Positions 6,848 to 15,793 of a stretch of 64,000 nucleotides of DNA are shown piece by piece. Numbering within the stretch: position 1 is the stretch's first letter; every line of letters begins with the position of its first letter. The stretch comes from DASVBE01 sp963770375 (GTDB lineage Bacteria > Actinomycetota > Actinomycetes > Streptosporangiales > Streptosporangiaceae), in contig CAVYPM010000010.1 in NCBI GenBank assembly GCA_963770375.1, positions 124,001 through 188,000 of the forward strand, written 5' to 3'. The notes beneath the pieces are model-generated. The model did not search any database. It was not told the origin of the DNA and worked only from the letters and a program-made list of their open reading frames with translations. Both the position numbers and the translations under genes were made by a program.

Positions 6848-9682
6848 TCAGACGGCGGGCAGCACTCCGGCGCCCTCGGCGAACCGGGCCAGCTCAGAGC
6901 GGCTGTGGCCGGTCTTCATGAGAAGCCGTTCCACGTGCTTCTCCACGGTGCGGACCGACAGGTGCAGCACCCCGGCTATCTCCCGGTTGGAGCGCCCGGC
7001 GGCGATCTGGGCCAGCACCTCGGCCTCCCGCGGAGTGACGCCCCGGGCGGCCAGCAGGCCGGTTACCCGCGGCGCCTCGCTCCGGGGGCGGCGTGGCACC
7101 GGCTCGCCCATGGCACGCAGCGCTGCCCGGCATTGGCCGGCGAAGTTGGGCAGGCCGAGCTGCTCGAAGTTCGGCAGGGCCTCCCGCACCCATACGGCCG
7201 GTTCTCCCCACCCGTCGCGGTAGGCGCAGGGGGCGGCCAGCAGCCGGGCCAGGCTGCGGGTGAATCCGCTCTCGATGCGGCCCAGGGCGCGATCCGCTGC
7301 GGCGAAGATCGATGCCGCGTCCCCGCCCTCCCGGCCAGCGGCCACGGCGTCAGCCACTGTCAGGGTGGCGCGGCTCATCGCGGTGTCGAAGCTGAGTCGT
7401 CGGCATTCGTCCCGGGCCTGCTCCCCGCCCGCGTCGGTGACGGTTCGCAGCAGCGCCCACCTGCCGGGGAAGTCATGCGCGCCGCCCACGCCACGCAGTA
7501 CGTCCATGGCGCGGTCCATCGCGTCCAGCGCTTCGGGAAACTGCCCTTCGCCGAGGTGGTACAGGGCGAGGCCATTCGCCAGCGTGATCATTTCTACGGT
7601 GGCGCCGTCACCGTCGATTGCGCGCGCCTGCGAGGCAAGGGTCTCCATCGCCGTGCGGTTGCCGGAGAGACCGTGCGCTACCGCCTGGAGCGCGATGCTC
7701 GTCGGGAGGGAAGCCAGGCCGAACTGGCGCGAGGCCTCCTCGCAACGGCCGGCGGCCTCTAGCGCCAGGCCGGCCTGGCCCCGGGCGCTGTAGGCCGCCG
7801 CCAGCTGGAGATCGACCATAGCGACCATTGAGATGGCCCCCGCGGCCAGCGCCTCCCGGCGGGCCTCCTCGAACCGAGCCGTGCCAAGCGTCTCGAGCAT
7901 GTCGATCGTGCCGAGCTCCTGCAGTGACTTCACCCGGAATACCGGGAGGTCGCTTCGCGAGGCGCACTCGTACGCCTCCTCGAACGCGGCACGAGCCACG
8001 TCCGTGGCCCTCCCGCGCTCGGCCCGGCCGATCACCCACAATGCCCTGCAGGTCACCTCAGCGAGCCCGGCCTCCCGCGCGTCGGCGAGCGCGGCACTGG
8101 CGAACCCGACGGCAGCCGCCTTGTCGTTCCTGGCCAAGGCCACCTCGGCCGCCGCAACGTCCCGGCGGGCAGTATCCGGCCGGCCCAGCCCGGCTGCGGA
8201 ACGCAACGTCTCCAGGTAGTTCTCAGCGTCGTCCCAGCGCCCGGCGGTGATCATGGCGTCCGCGAGCTCCAGGAGCACCTCGGCGCGCACCGCCGGGTCG
8301 CTGTCGCCGGCGGACAGCATGCGGTGCCCGGCCTCGAGAGCGCGCAGTGGCTGGCCGGCGATGGTCCAGATGGACAGCAAGACGCGGTCCGTCTCCAGGG
8401 GCCGCGCCTCTTGCGCCCGAAGGGCGAGCGCTTCAGCGGAGCCGAGCGACCCCTCCCGCAACGCCCGCCTGGCCGCCTCCAGCCACAGTTCGGCGGCGCG
8501 TAGCTGGTCGCCGGCCTCGACAGCGAGGCTGGCCGCGAGCTGACAGGTCTCGCCCTCGAGATGCGGATGCAGCAACTGCAGGGTCTCGAGCAGGCTGGTG
8601 CAGATAGCCTGCCGTTCTTCGGGAAGCAGCAGCGATCGCACCGCCTCCGCGGTCAGCGCGTGGCGGAACCGGAATCCCGCTCCGTCGGTGTCGATGAGCT
8701 GCGCACGGGCTGCCTGGCGAAGCCGGCCGATCGCCTCCTGCGGCGGGCACCTGGTCGCCGCGGCCACGACATGCCAGTCAAAGTTGCGGCCAAGCATCGC
8801 CGCGAAGCCGAGAAAGCGCGCTGCCGGCTCCGGCAGCAACTCCAGGCGAGCGTCGACGGCCGCGGCGATGGACCCCGGAACGAGCCGCCCTGAATCCGCC
8901 TCGCCCAGCGCAGCCGCCAGCAGCTCCTCGATGAAGAACGGGACGCCATCGCTGCGGGTCACCACGGCATCGACGAGTTCCGGCCGCAACGTCGCGGCGC
9001 TGAGGCACTCCCGCAGCATGACCCGGGACTGCGCCGGATCAAGCGGAGGCAGCGAGATGTGGCGGACCACCCGGCGAGCCCGCAGCGCGGACATCAGCTC
9101 GCTGCCCGGTCCCGGCTCATCATCGCGCAAGGTAACGACCACCAGGACGGCGTGCCCGGGCACGTGGTCGGCAAGGTACTCGATCACCTCAAGCGTTTCC
9201 CGGTCAGCCCAGTGCACGTCCTCGATGGCCAGGAGCGCGGGGGCCGCCAATGACGACCACTCCACCATCAGCCGGAGCACGCCCTCGGCCAGGACCATCA
9301 GCCCGCCGTCAAAACCCCCGGCATGCTCGCCCGACCACTCAGGCACCAGCGACCCCAGGACCGGCCGGAATGCCGTAAGCCGCGACGATGGGGCCAGTCC
9401 GACACGGGCGGCAGCGAGCAGGGCCTCCCGCAGCGGACGGAACGGCACGTCCCCGGCGGTCGGGCTGCATCGGCCAGCCAGGACAGTCCCGCCCGCGTCC
9501 CGTACCCAGTTCGCGAACTCCCTGACCAGGCGGCTCTTGCCGATCCCGGCTCGTCCGCGCACTACGAGCATCTGGCCGCCCGTCCGCCACGCGCCCTGAA
9601 GGTGGGCAAACTGGCGGTCGCGTCCGACCATGACAGGGCTGAGCGTGCCAGCGGCGTTCGAGGTCCGCACCTCGTGTCCCAC
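6848..9682 (-). CDS. LAL-type LuxR transcriptional regulator with ATPase domain
   Basis: The protein has 944 residues, typical for the large ATP-binding LuxR family. The Walker A motif GRAGIGKS is at residues 43-50. A Walker B-like LLAIEDVHWAD lies near 145. A long TPR-like helical middle follows, rich in AEALALRAQEA-type repeats. The C-terminal GerE/LuxR helix-turn-helix (TPREAEVLAQIAAGRSNREIA, then LSVRTVEKHV) covers about residues 885-935. The start is a GTG without a clear ribosome site. These proteins activate transcription in response to an inducer. The adjacent SRPBCC-SDR-DUF899-DDN operon is the natural target candidate, supported only by the shared GTACGTA motif. Confidence 0.93.
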   Translation of the reverse strand: MGHEVRTSNAAGTLSPVMVGRDRQFAHLQGAWRTGGQMLVVRGRAGIGKSRLVREFANWVRDAGGTVLAGRCSPTAGDVPFRPLREALLAAARVGLAPSSRLTAFRPVLGSLVPEWSGEHAGGFDGGLMVLAEGVLRLMVEWSSLAAPALLAIEDVHWADRETLEVIEYLADHVPGHAVLVVVTLRDDEPGPGSELMSALRARRVVRHISLPPLDPAQSRVMLRECLSAATLRPELVDAVVTRSDGVPFFIEELLAAALGEADSGRLVPGSIAAAVDARLELLPEPAARFLGFAAMLGRNFDWHVVAAATRCPPQEAIGRLRQAARAQLIDTDGAGFRFRHALTAEAVRSLLLPEERQAICTSLLETLQLLHPHLEGETCQLAASLAVEAGDQLRAAELWLEAARRALREGSLGSAEALALRAQEARPLETDRVLLSIWTIAGQPLRALEAGHRMLSAGDSDPAVRAEVLLELADAMITAGRWDDAENYLETLRSAAGLGRPDTARRDVAAAEVALARNDKAAAVGFASAALADAREAGLAEVTCRALWVIGRAERGRATDVARAAFEEAYECASRSDLPVFRVKSLQELGTIDMLETLGTARFEEARREALAAGAISMVAMVDLQLAAAYSARGQAGLALEAAGRCEEASRQFGLASLPTSIALQAVAHGLSGNRTAMETLASQARAIDGDGATVEMITLANGLALYHLGEGQFPEALDAMDRAMDVLRGVGGAHDFPGRWALLRTVTDAGGEQARDECRRLSFDTAMSRATLTVADAVAAGREGGDAASIFAAADRALGRIESGFTRSLARLLAAPCAYRDGWGEPAVWVREALPNFEQLGLPNFAGQCRAALRAMGEPVPRRPRSEAPRVTGLLAARGVTPREAEVLAQIAAGRSNREIAGVLHLSVRTVEKHVERLLMKTGHSRSELARFAEGAGVLPAV

Positions 9683-9692
9683 AACCAGCCAT

Positions 9693-9700
9693 GGTACGTA
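9693..9700. promoter_or_regulatory. GGTACGTA box just upstream of the LAL gene
   Basis: GGTACGTA begins 11 bases upstream of the LAL start codon. It repeats the core of the palindrome at 6802-6811 (GGTACGTACC) and the box at 6833-6840 near the other end of the gene. Recurrence in both promoters of one divergence-free block suggests a common binding protein, possibly the LAL regulator itself. This is inference. Confidence 0.35.
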
Positions 9701-9724
9701 CAGGGAACGCCTGGCCGTTGCGGG

Positions 9725-10303
9725 TCAGGGTGCTGCTGACGGCCCGGTGCGGATGACGGCCTGGTCGCCGTGTGGCCCGAACAAGTGCAGGATTTCAACG
9801 GCGGTGGCGCCGGCTGGCCCGAACCAGTGCGGTTCGCTGGTATCGAACTCGGCGACCTCGCCGGGGCGGAGGGTGAAGTCGCGGTCTCCGAGGATGACGC
9901 GGAGTTCGCCGGCCAGGACGTAGAGCCATTCGTAGCCGGCGTGCGTGACGAGTCCCGGTTTCCTGGGTGCGAGGACCTGCTTGAAGACCTGGACCCGGCC
10001 CGGGTACTGGGTGAGGGGCACCAGGACGCTGCCCTGCTTCCGGCGGTACGGCTTCAGGTGCACGCGGGGGTCGCCGGTCGCCGGCGCTGCCACCAGCTGG
10101 TCCAGCGCGACGCGGTGCGCTCGCGCCAGCGGGATGAGCAGGTCAAGGGTCGGGCGGCGCCTGCCTGACTCAAGGCGGGACAGGGTGCTCACTGAGATCC
10201 CGGTTCCTGCCGCGAGCGTCTCGAGAGTGAGTCCCCGGTCGCGGCGCAGGGCGCGCAGCCGTGGCCCGATGCCGTCAAGTATCTCCGCGAGTTCAGCTTC
10301 CAT
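9725..10303 (-). CDS. XRE-family regulator with C-terminal cupin domain
   Basis: A 192-residue two-domain regulator. The N-terminal helix-turn-helix covers about residues 12-68: LRALRRDRGLTLETLAAGTGISVSTLSRLESG. The C-terminal cupin includes GLVTHAGYEWLYVLAGELRVILGDRDFTLRPGEVAEFDTSEPHWF, with a histidine in each of the two cupin motifs. Such proteins bind a small ligand through the cupin and repress nearby genes. It is divergently transcribed from the DHA2-type efflux gene that starts about 100 bases away, so local control of that transporter is likely. Confidence 0.93.
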   Translation of the reverse strand: MEAELAEILDGIGPRLRALRRDRGLTLETLAAGTGISVSTLSRLESGRRRPTLDLLIPLARAHRVALDQLVAAPATGDPRVHLKPYRRKQGSVLVPLTQYPGRVQVFKQVLAPRKPGLVTHAGYEWLYVLAGELRVILGDRDFTLRPGEVAEFDTSEPHWFGPAGATAVEILHLFGPHGDQAVIRTGPSAAP

Positions 10304-10314
10304 GGGGTTCAGTT

Positions 10315-10390
10315 TTGCAGTTTCCGCAAGTTTCCTGGACCGGCCCAGCCCCCTGATCTGAGCATGGCGTGGCAGAAGTTCCTGGACCGG
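10315..10390. promoter_or_regulatory. Repeat-rich divergent promoter region between XRE regulator and MFS gene
   Basis: Two near-identical direct repeats are visible: AAGTTTCCTGGACCGG at 10328-10343 and AAGTTCCTGGACCGG at 10376-10390. A small inverted repeat TTGC-N7-GCAA lies at 10315-10329. Their position between divergent genes makes them good operator candidates for the XRE-cupin protein. No confident -10/-35 pair could be picked. Confidence 0.4.
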
Positions 10391-10401
10391 AAGGTGCTCT
10401 T

Positions 10402-11787
10402 ATGGCCACGGCAACCCTGGCTGTTCAGCCCGCTCTGAGCGCGCGGCGGCGGTGGACGGTGCTGGCCGTCTGCGCGCTGAGCCTGTTCCTGGTCGGCCTG
10501 GACACCACCATCGTCAACGTGGGGCTGCCCACGATCGGGCGCGGGCTGGGCGCAGAAACCAGCAGCCTCGAATGGGTTGTGGACGCCTACACCGTGGTCC
10601 TGGCCAGCCTGCTCATCTCCTCAGGGGCGCTCGCGGACCGTTTTGGCCGCCGTCGTTTCTTCCAGAGCGGCCTGGCCGTGTTCGGCACGGCGTCGCTGGC
10701 CTGCGCGCTCGCCCCGTCGCTGGGCATCCTCGTCGCAGCACGCGCCGTTCAGGGCGCCGGGGCGTCGATGCTCAGCCCCGTGGCCCTGGCGATTGTGGTC
10801 AACGCGATGCCCGATCCGCGGGAACGGGCGCAGGCGATCGGCGTGTGGGCGTCGGTCTTCGGGCTCAGCATGGCCGTTGGCCCAGTCGCCGGCGGTGCGC
10901 TTATCGCGGCCCTCGGCTGGCGGTCAGTGTTCTGGATCAACGCACCGGTCATCGTCGCCGCCGTCATCCTGAGTGCCAAAGTCCTGCCCGAGTCCCGCGC
11001 GGCACACCCCCGGCGGCTCGACCTACCCGGCCAGGTACTGCTCACCGCCGCCGTGTGCGTCCTGGTAGCCGTCCTCATCGAAGGCCCCCGCATCGGCTGG
11101 GCCTCGCCCCTTGCCTGGGCCGGATACCTCATCACCGCGGCGGCCGCGGCGGCGTTCATCACCGTCGAGCTGCGCCGCCGCGAGCCCCTGATGGACCTCG
11201 GGCTGTTCCGGCGCCCGTCATTCAGCACCGCAGTCCTCGGGGCCGTCACGCTGTTCGCCGCCTTGACCCTCACTCTCCTGCTCAGCACCCTCTACCTGCA
11301 GCACACCCGCGGATGGACACCACTCACCGCCGGCATCGCCACCCTCCCCATGGCGTTCGGGGCAACCGTGTGCGCTCCGCTATCGGGCCACCTCGTGGGC
11401 CGCTTCGGCCCGCGACGGCCGCTGTTCCTCGCGGGCATGTTCATCACCGCAGGCGGCGCCAGCCTGGTCAACCTAGGGCAGCACACAAACGTCGCCCTGC
11501 TCCTGCTGGCCTACCTGCTCATCGGCACCGGATTCGGCTTCGCCAACGCCCCGATCACCAACACCGCGGTAACCGGGCTGCCACCAGCCCGCGCAGGCGT
11601 CGCCGGGGCAATCACCTCAACAGCACGCCAACTCGGATCAGCCATCGGCATCGCCATCGCCGGCGGACTCGCCGCCGGCACCCCCCCAGGCCTCCTTGCC
11701 CGGGCATCCCACCCCGGATGGCTGATCGTCACCGCCTGCGGCATCTTCCTCTTCGCCGCGGCACGAGCCGCCCGCCCAGCGGCATGA
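10402..11787 (+). CDS. MFS drug transporter, DHA2 (EmrB/QacA) family
   Basis: The protein has 461 residues from ATG 10402, with GGAAGG nine bases upstream; the GTG at 10369 is less likely. It has about 14 hydrophobic segments. Motif A-like GALADRFGRRRFFQ follows the second span, LDTTIVNVGLPTIG marks the first, and the motif C-like segment WASVFGLSMAVGPVAGGAL lies near residue 155. DHA2 pumps export drugs or toxic metabolites using the proton gradient. The neighbouring divergent XRE-cupin regulator probably controls it. The export substrate cannot be predicted. Confidence 0.93.
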   Translation: MATATLAVQPALSARRRWTVLAVCALSLFLVGLDTTIVNVGLPTIGRGLGAETSSLEWVVDAYTVVLASLLISSGALADRFGRRRFFQSGLAVFGTASLACALAPSLGILVAARAVQGAGASMLSPVALAIVVNAMPDPRERAQAIGVWASVFGLSMAVGPVAGGALIAALGWRSVFWINAPVIVAAVILSAKVLPESRAAHPRRLDLPGQVLLTAAVCVLVAVLIEGPRIGWASPLAWAGYLITAAAAAAFITVELRRREPLMDLGLFRRPSFSTAVLGAVTLFAALTLTLLLSTLYLQHTRGWTPLTAGIATLPMAFGATVCAPLSGHLVGRFGPRRPLFLAGMFITAGGASLVNLGQHTNVALLLLAYLLIGTGFGFANAPITNTAVTGLPPARAGVAGAITSTARQLGSAIGIAIAGGLAAGTPPGLLARASHPGWLIVTACGIFLFAAARAARPAA

Positions 11788-11936
11788 CCACTCTTTGCGC
11801 CCGACCTGCGGAGCGGCCGGGCCAGGATCGCCCGCCGCCGCGTCCATGAACTCCCTGACGCCGCGGATGAAATGGGTAAACCTATAGGAATGATCGACTT
11901 TATCTCATGCGGCCAGCCCGTGACCGGAGGGGCCGG

Positions 11937-12644
11937 GTGAGCGCGGGGCCGGACGCCCGGTCGCTGGACAACCCGGTGCGCTCATCGCTGCTCGGCCCGC
12001 ATGCGCGCTTCGCGCAGCGCCACGGTGGTGTGCTGCGCTATCTGCCGCCGGTGTCGCCTTTCGCCGCGCTGCCGGACCAGCCCGGTGACCGTGACTGGGC
12101 CGACGCCGCGGCGCTGGCGGGCCCGGGCGGGCTGGTCCCGCTGGCCGGCGTGACCATGCCGCCGCCACCTGGGTGGAAGGTGGTGCTGAGCATCCCTTGC
12201 GTGCAGATGCTCGATGCGGGAGCCGCCGCGGCACCGGATGACGAGGCGGTCCGCCTCGGTGCGCCGGATGTGCCGCAGATGCTCGACCTCGTCGCGCGCA
12301 CCGAGCCGGGGCCGTTCCTGCCGCGGACCATCGAGATGGGCACTTACCTGGGCATCCGGCGCGGCGGTGCCCTCGTCGCGATGGCAGGCGAGCGGTTGCA
12401 CCCACCGGGCTGGACGGAGATCAGCGCGGTCTGCACCGACGATGCCTACCGCAGCCGCGGGCTCGGCACCCGGCTGGTCCTCGCCGTGGCGGCCGGCATC
12501 CGGGCCCGGGGCGAGACACCGTTCCTCCATGTCGCAGCGTCCAATGTGAACGCGATCCGGCTGTATGAGTCACTGGGGTTCCGGTTCCGCCGCCACGTGC
12601 TGTTCTCCGCGGCCCGGGCCCCGCTGACCAGGCCGGCCCGTTAG
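11937..12644 (+). CDS. GNAT-family N-acetyltransferase (FR47-like)
   Basis: The protein is 235 residues from GTG 11937, with GGAGGGG upstream; an in-frame ATG at 11907 is also possible. The acetyl-CoA binding region is clear: GWTEISAVCTDDAYRSRGLGTRLVLAVA near residue 165, followed by LHVAASNVNAIRLYESLGF. The N-terminal half (HARFAQRHGGVLRYLPPVSPFAAL) matches the FR47-like subgroup. GNAT enzymes acetylate amines of small molecules or proteins; the acceptor here is unknown. It stands alone between the efflux gene and a DUF427 gene. Confidence 0.9.
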   Translation: MSAGPDARSLDNPVRSSLLGPHARFAQRHGGVLRYLPPVSPFAALPDQPGDRDWADAAALAGPGGLVPLAGVTMPPPPGWKVVLSIPCVQMLDAGAAAAPDDEAVRLGAPDVPQMLDLVARTEPGPFLPRTIEMGTYLGIRRGGALVAMAGERLHPPGWTEISAVCTDDAYRSRGLGTRLVLAVAAGIRARGETPFLHVAASNVNAIRLYESLGFRFRRHVLFSAARAPLTRPAR

Positions 12645-12715
12645 GGCACGCCTCCTTCCGGTCAGCGGACCAGGGCCCCTTGAGCTGACGATGTGGCGGG
12701 AGGGATCCTGGACCC

Positions 12716-13540
12716 GTGAACGTCCCTCCCAGCAACGTTCCTCCCAGCGGCGATGTGGGTGAGCGGCTGGCCGCGCTGGCCGGGCAGCGGCCCTGGTGGC
12801 CGCTGGCTGAGCCGACGCCGCGGTGGATCCGGGTCCGGATCGGCGACGAACTGATCGCCGACTCCCGCCGGGCCCTGCTGCACGTTCAGTACGGGCACGG
12901 CGCACTACCGCGCAGCTTCCTGCCGACCTACTACGTCCCGGTGGACGACGTCCTGCCTGCCGCGCTGGTTGACCCCGTGGAGGCCGAGACCGGGCTAACC
13001 GTCTGGGCGGTAGCAGCCGCTGGCCTTCGCGCCGATGACGCAGCGTGGATGCACCACCGGCCGCCGCAGCCGCTGGAAGCACTCGCCGGCCTGGTGACGT
13101 TCTCCTGGGCCGGCCCGCTGACCTGGTTCGAAGAGGAGGAGCCGCTGGTCGCGCACGCTCGCGATCCGCACAAGCGGGTCGACGTGGTAGCAAGCTCGAG
13201 AGCCGTCCGGGCCGGGATCGACGGCGTGCTGCTGGCCGAAAGCCACCGGCCCCTTCTGCTGTTCGAGACCGCCCTGCCCGTGCGCTACTACCTGCCTCCC
13301 GACGATGTCCGGATCGAGCTCGTGCCCAGCCAGACGCGATCGGTCTGCCCGTACAAGGGCGTGGCCGCATGGTGGTCGGCACGGATCGGGGACCGGGTGA
13401 TCGAGGACATCGCATGGAGCTATCCCGCACCGGTCCCGGAGAACCCGCGCATCGCAGGACTGATCTGCTTCCGCAACGAACGGGTCGACCTGACCGTCGA
13501 CGGCCAGCGGCTGGAGCGCCCGGTCACGCCATGGTCCTGA
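12716..13540 (+). CDS. DUF427 domain protein (two copies of the domain)
   Basis: A 274-residue protein. The first DUF427 copy has WIRVRIGDELIADSRRALL and FLPTYYVPVDDV at residues 38-85. The second has GVLLAESHRPLLLFETALPVRYYLPPDDV at about 175-200, then TRSVCPYKGVAAWWS and IAWSYPAPVPEN. The PYKG and RYYLP motifs are diagnostic for the family. Its function is unknown; members adopt a beta-barrel and are common in actinobacteria. The start is a GTG, and the first residues contain a repeated NVPPS. The gene is convergent with the WYL regulator. Confidence 0.9.
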   Translation: MNVPPSNVPPSGDVGERLAALAGQRPWWPLAEPTPRWIRVRIGDELIADSRRALLHVQYGHGALPRSFLPTYYVPVDDVLPAALVDPVEAETGLTVWAVAAAGLRADDAAWMHHRPPQPLEALAGLVTFSWAGPLTWFEEEEPLVAHARDPHKRVDVVASSRAVRAGIDGVLLAESHRPLLLFETALPVRYYLPPDDVRIELVPSQTRSVCPYKGVAAWWSARIGDRVIEDIAWSYPAPVPENPRIAGLICFRNERVDLTVDGQRLERPVTPWS

Positions 13541-13597
13541 GCGCCGCTACGCCGGCCGACGCACGCCGATTCGCCAGTCCGGCCAGCGCACGGGGAG

Positions 13598-14572
13598 CTA
13601 GTCAGTTGCCTGCTCGCTGGAGCCGATCGCGCGCTCGTAGCGCCTTGTCAGCCTGCGCAGCGCGTCTATCAGCTCCGGCGAGTCCGCGATCGTGAAGTCC
13701 GCGTCCAGCAGTCCCAGATAGAGGGCAAGCATCTCCGGATGGTCCGAGCCCGGCTCGAACGCACATTGGTCCTCGCCCAGGGACTCCACTTCCACGGGGA
13801 TTGGCATCCGGTCCCGCACGTGTGCTGCGGGCGCGTGCACGATCACCCGCGCCCGGTATCGCCAGGTCGCCTCGCCGATTCCGCGGGCCACCTGCGCGGC
13901 GATCTCCCGGTCGGGCGGTAGCGCGCGGGGAGTGAAACGCAGTCCTGTCGGCGTCCGCGGCTCGATCCGGTCGACCCGGAAGGTACGCCACGCGTCCCGG
14001 TCGGTGTCCCAGGCCACCAGATACCAGCGCCGCCGGTCGTTCACCAGGCGGTACGGCTCCACCGAGCGCCGGCTGGCCGTGCCGGAATGCGCCTGGTAGT
14101 CAAACCGGAGCAGCCAGTGATCCCGGCACGCGCTCGCGATCATGGTCAGCACGTCCGGGTCCACCCGCGGGCCGCGCGACGGCATTGGCAGCGCGGACGA
14201 CTGGAAAGCGCTGACCTTGCGGCGCAGCCGCGAGGGAAGCACCTGCTGCAGCTTCACCAGCGCACGGACCGAGGTCTCCTCGATCCCCACGATCGAGCCG
14301 CTGGCAGCGGCACGGAGCCCGATGGCGACCGCCACCGCCTCCTCGTCGTCGAGCAGGAGCGGTGGCAGGGCACCGCCCGTGCCGAGCCGGTATCCGCCGG
14401 CCACGCCCGGCCGCGCGTCGACGGGATAGCCGAGGCCGCGCAACCGTTCCATGTCGTTGCGGATGGTGCGGGTCGTGACGCCGAGCCGGGCGGCGAGCTC
14501 GGTACCGGTCCAGTCGCGCCGGGCCTGCAGCAGGGACAGCAGGCGCAGCAGCCGCGCGGAGGTCTCGAGCAT
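13598..14572 (-). CDS. YafY-like transcriptional regulator with WYL domain
   Basis: A 324-residue protein. The N-terminal HTH_11 covers residues 1-60 (LLSLLQARRDWTGTELAARLGVTTRTIRNDMERLRGLGY). The WYL domain lies at about 150-215 (HWLLRFDYQ, VEPYRLVNDRRRWYLVAWDTDR). A C-terminal WCX segment contains the APAAHVRDRMP motif. WYL proteins sense ligands through the WYL fold and bind DNA as dimers. It is divergent from an epoxide hydrolase gene, with a perfect inverted repeat between them at 14594-14625, so it likely controls itself and the hydrolase. Confidence 0.93.
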   Translation of the reverse strand: MLETSARLLRLLSLLQARRDWTGTELAARLGVTTRTIRNDMERLRGLGYPVDARPGVAGGYRLGTGGALPPLLLDDEEAVAVAIGLRAAASGSIVGIEETSVRALVKLQQVLPSRLRRKVSAFQSSALPMPSRGPRVDPDVLTMIASACRDHWLLRFDYQAHSGTASRRSVEPYRLVNDRRRWYLVAWDTDRDAWRTFRVDRIEPRTPTGLRFTPRALPPDREIAAQVARGIGEATWRYRARVIVHAPAAHVRDRMPIPVEVESLGEDQCAFEPGSDHPEMLALYLGLLDADFTIADSPELIDALRRLTRRYERAIGSSEQATD

Positions 14573-14593
14573 TCTCCCGATCCTTGTGGCTAT

Positions 14594-14625
14594 CTAGGAA
14601 CAATCCTTTCCTCTATTGTTCCTAG
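14594..14625. promoter_or_regulatory. Perfect 11-bp inverted repeat, likely WYL-regulator operator
   Basis: The left arm CTAGGAACAAT (14594-14604) and right arm ATTGTTCCTAG (14615-14625) are exact complements separated by 10 bases. The element lies between the divergent WYL regulator (start 14572) and epoxide hydrolase (start 14669). A helical-turn spacing of the arms (about 21 bp centre to centre) fits a dimeric HTH protein. Confidence 0.75.
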
Positions 14626-14668
14626 CCTTCTCTATGTGCGGCAACTGACCCAGAGAAGGAGAAGCGCG

Positions 14669-15793
14669 ATGAGCGGCGACATCAAGCCCTTCCGCATCGA
14701 GATCGACCAGACCGATGTGGACTACCTCCACGACCGGCTCGCTCATGCCCGCTGGCCTGGGGAGCTGACCGGCGTGGGGTGGAACCGCGGTGCGCCGCTG
14801 GGCTGGCTGAAGGAGCTAGCCGGGTACTGGCGTAATGAATATGAATGGAGAACTTCTGAGGCGCGGCTCAACCAGTACCCGCAGTTCACCACCGAGATCG
14901 ACGGGCAGCGCATTCACTTCCTGCACGTCAGATCCGGCCGGCCCGGCGCGAAGCCGCTGCTGATCACGCACGGCTTCCCCAGTTCCGTCGCCGAGTTCCT
15001 GCGCCTGATCGAGCCGCTGACCAGCCCGGCCACGGGCCAGGCCTTCCATGTCGTAGCGCCGTCCCTGCCCGGGTACGCCTTCTCGACGCCGCTGAGCGCG
15101 ACCGGCTGGACGATGGGCCGCACCGCACGCGCCTGGGCCGAGCTGATGCGCCGGCTCGGCTACCAGCGGTACGGGGTGCACGGCGGCGACATCGGCGCCG
15201 GTGTGTCCGGCCTGGTCGCCGGCCTGGACGGCGAGCACGTGATCGGCGTGCACGTGGTCACCGATCCGCTGACCGCCGCGGCCACCGCTACCTTCCTGCC
15301 CGGGATGGCAGGCCGGCTCGACGCCGGCGACCCGGTCGACAAGCTGATCCTGGGCCGGATGGACGCGTTCAGGAAAGAAGGCTCGGGCTACCTGGCGATC
15401 CAGAACAGCCGGCCGCAGACCATCGGCTACGGCCTGGCCGACTCACCGCTGCTGCAGCTGGCCTGGATCGCCGAGAAGGTCCACGAGTGGACCGACCTGC
15501 CGGTCGACCGCGACCAGCTGCTCACCACGGTCAGCCTGTACTGGTTCACCGGCTCCGGTGCCAGCGCCGCGCACACCCTGTACGAGCAGGCGCACTCCTC
15601 CGACTGGGGCGCCCCGCCGGCCGTACCGCAGGGCTTCGCGGTCTTCGGCGCTGACGAGACGGTACGCAGGCTCGTCCCCGCACCGGCCGGCGCGCACTGG
15701 AGCGAGTTCCCGCGCGGCCAGCACTTCCCGGCGATGGAGGCCCCGGCCCAGCTGGCAGCGGACCTGCAGGCGTTCTACGGGCCACTTCAATAA
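14669..15793 (+). CDS. Epoxide hydrolase family protein (alpha/beta hydrolase with EHN domain)
   Basis: The protein is 374 residues from ATG 14669, with AAGGAG eight bases upstream. The N-terminal EHN domain is seen at residues 5-110 (FRIEIDQTDVDYLHDRLAHARWP, then WLKELAGYWRNEYEWR). The hydrolase core has the oxyanion motif HGFP at 101-104 and the nucleophile Asp174 in VHGGDIGAG. The catalytic His is probably the one in PRGQHFPAMEAP near the C-terminus. Members open epoxides to diols; the substrate is unknown. It is divergent from the WYL regulator and probably under its control. Confidence 0.93.
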   Translation: MSGDIKPFRIEIDQTDVDYLHDRLAHARWPGELTGVGWNRGAPLGWLKELAGYWRNEYEWRTSEARLNQYPQFTTEIDGQRIHFLHVRSGRPGAKPLLITHGFPSSVAEFLRLIEPLTSPATGQAFHVVAPSLPGYAFSTPLSATGWTMGRTARAWAELMRRLGYQRYGVHGGDIGAGVSGLVAGLDGEHVIGVHVVTDPLTAAATATFLPGMAGRLDAGDPVDKLILGRMDAFRKEGSGYLAIQNSRPQTIGYGLADSPLLQLAWIAEKVHEWTDLPVDRDQLLTTVSLYWFTGSGASAAHTLYEQAHSSDWGAPPAVPQGFAVFGADETVRRLVPAPAGAHWSEFPRGQHFPAMEAPAQLAADLQAFYGPLQ

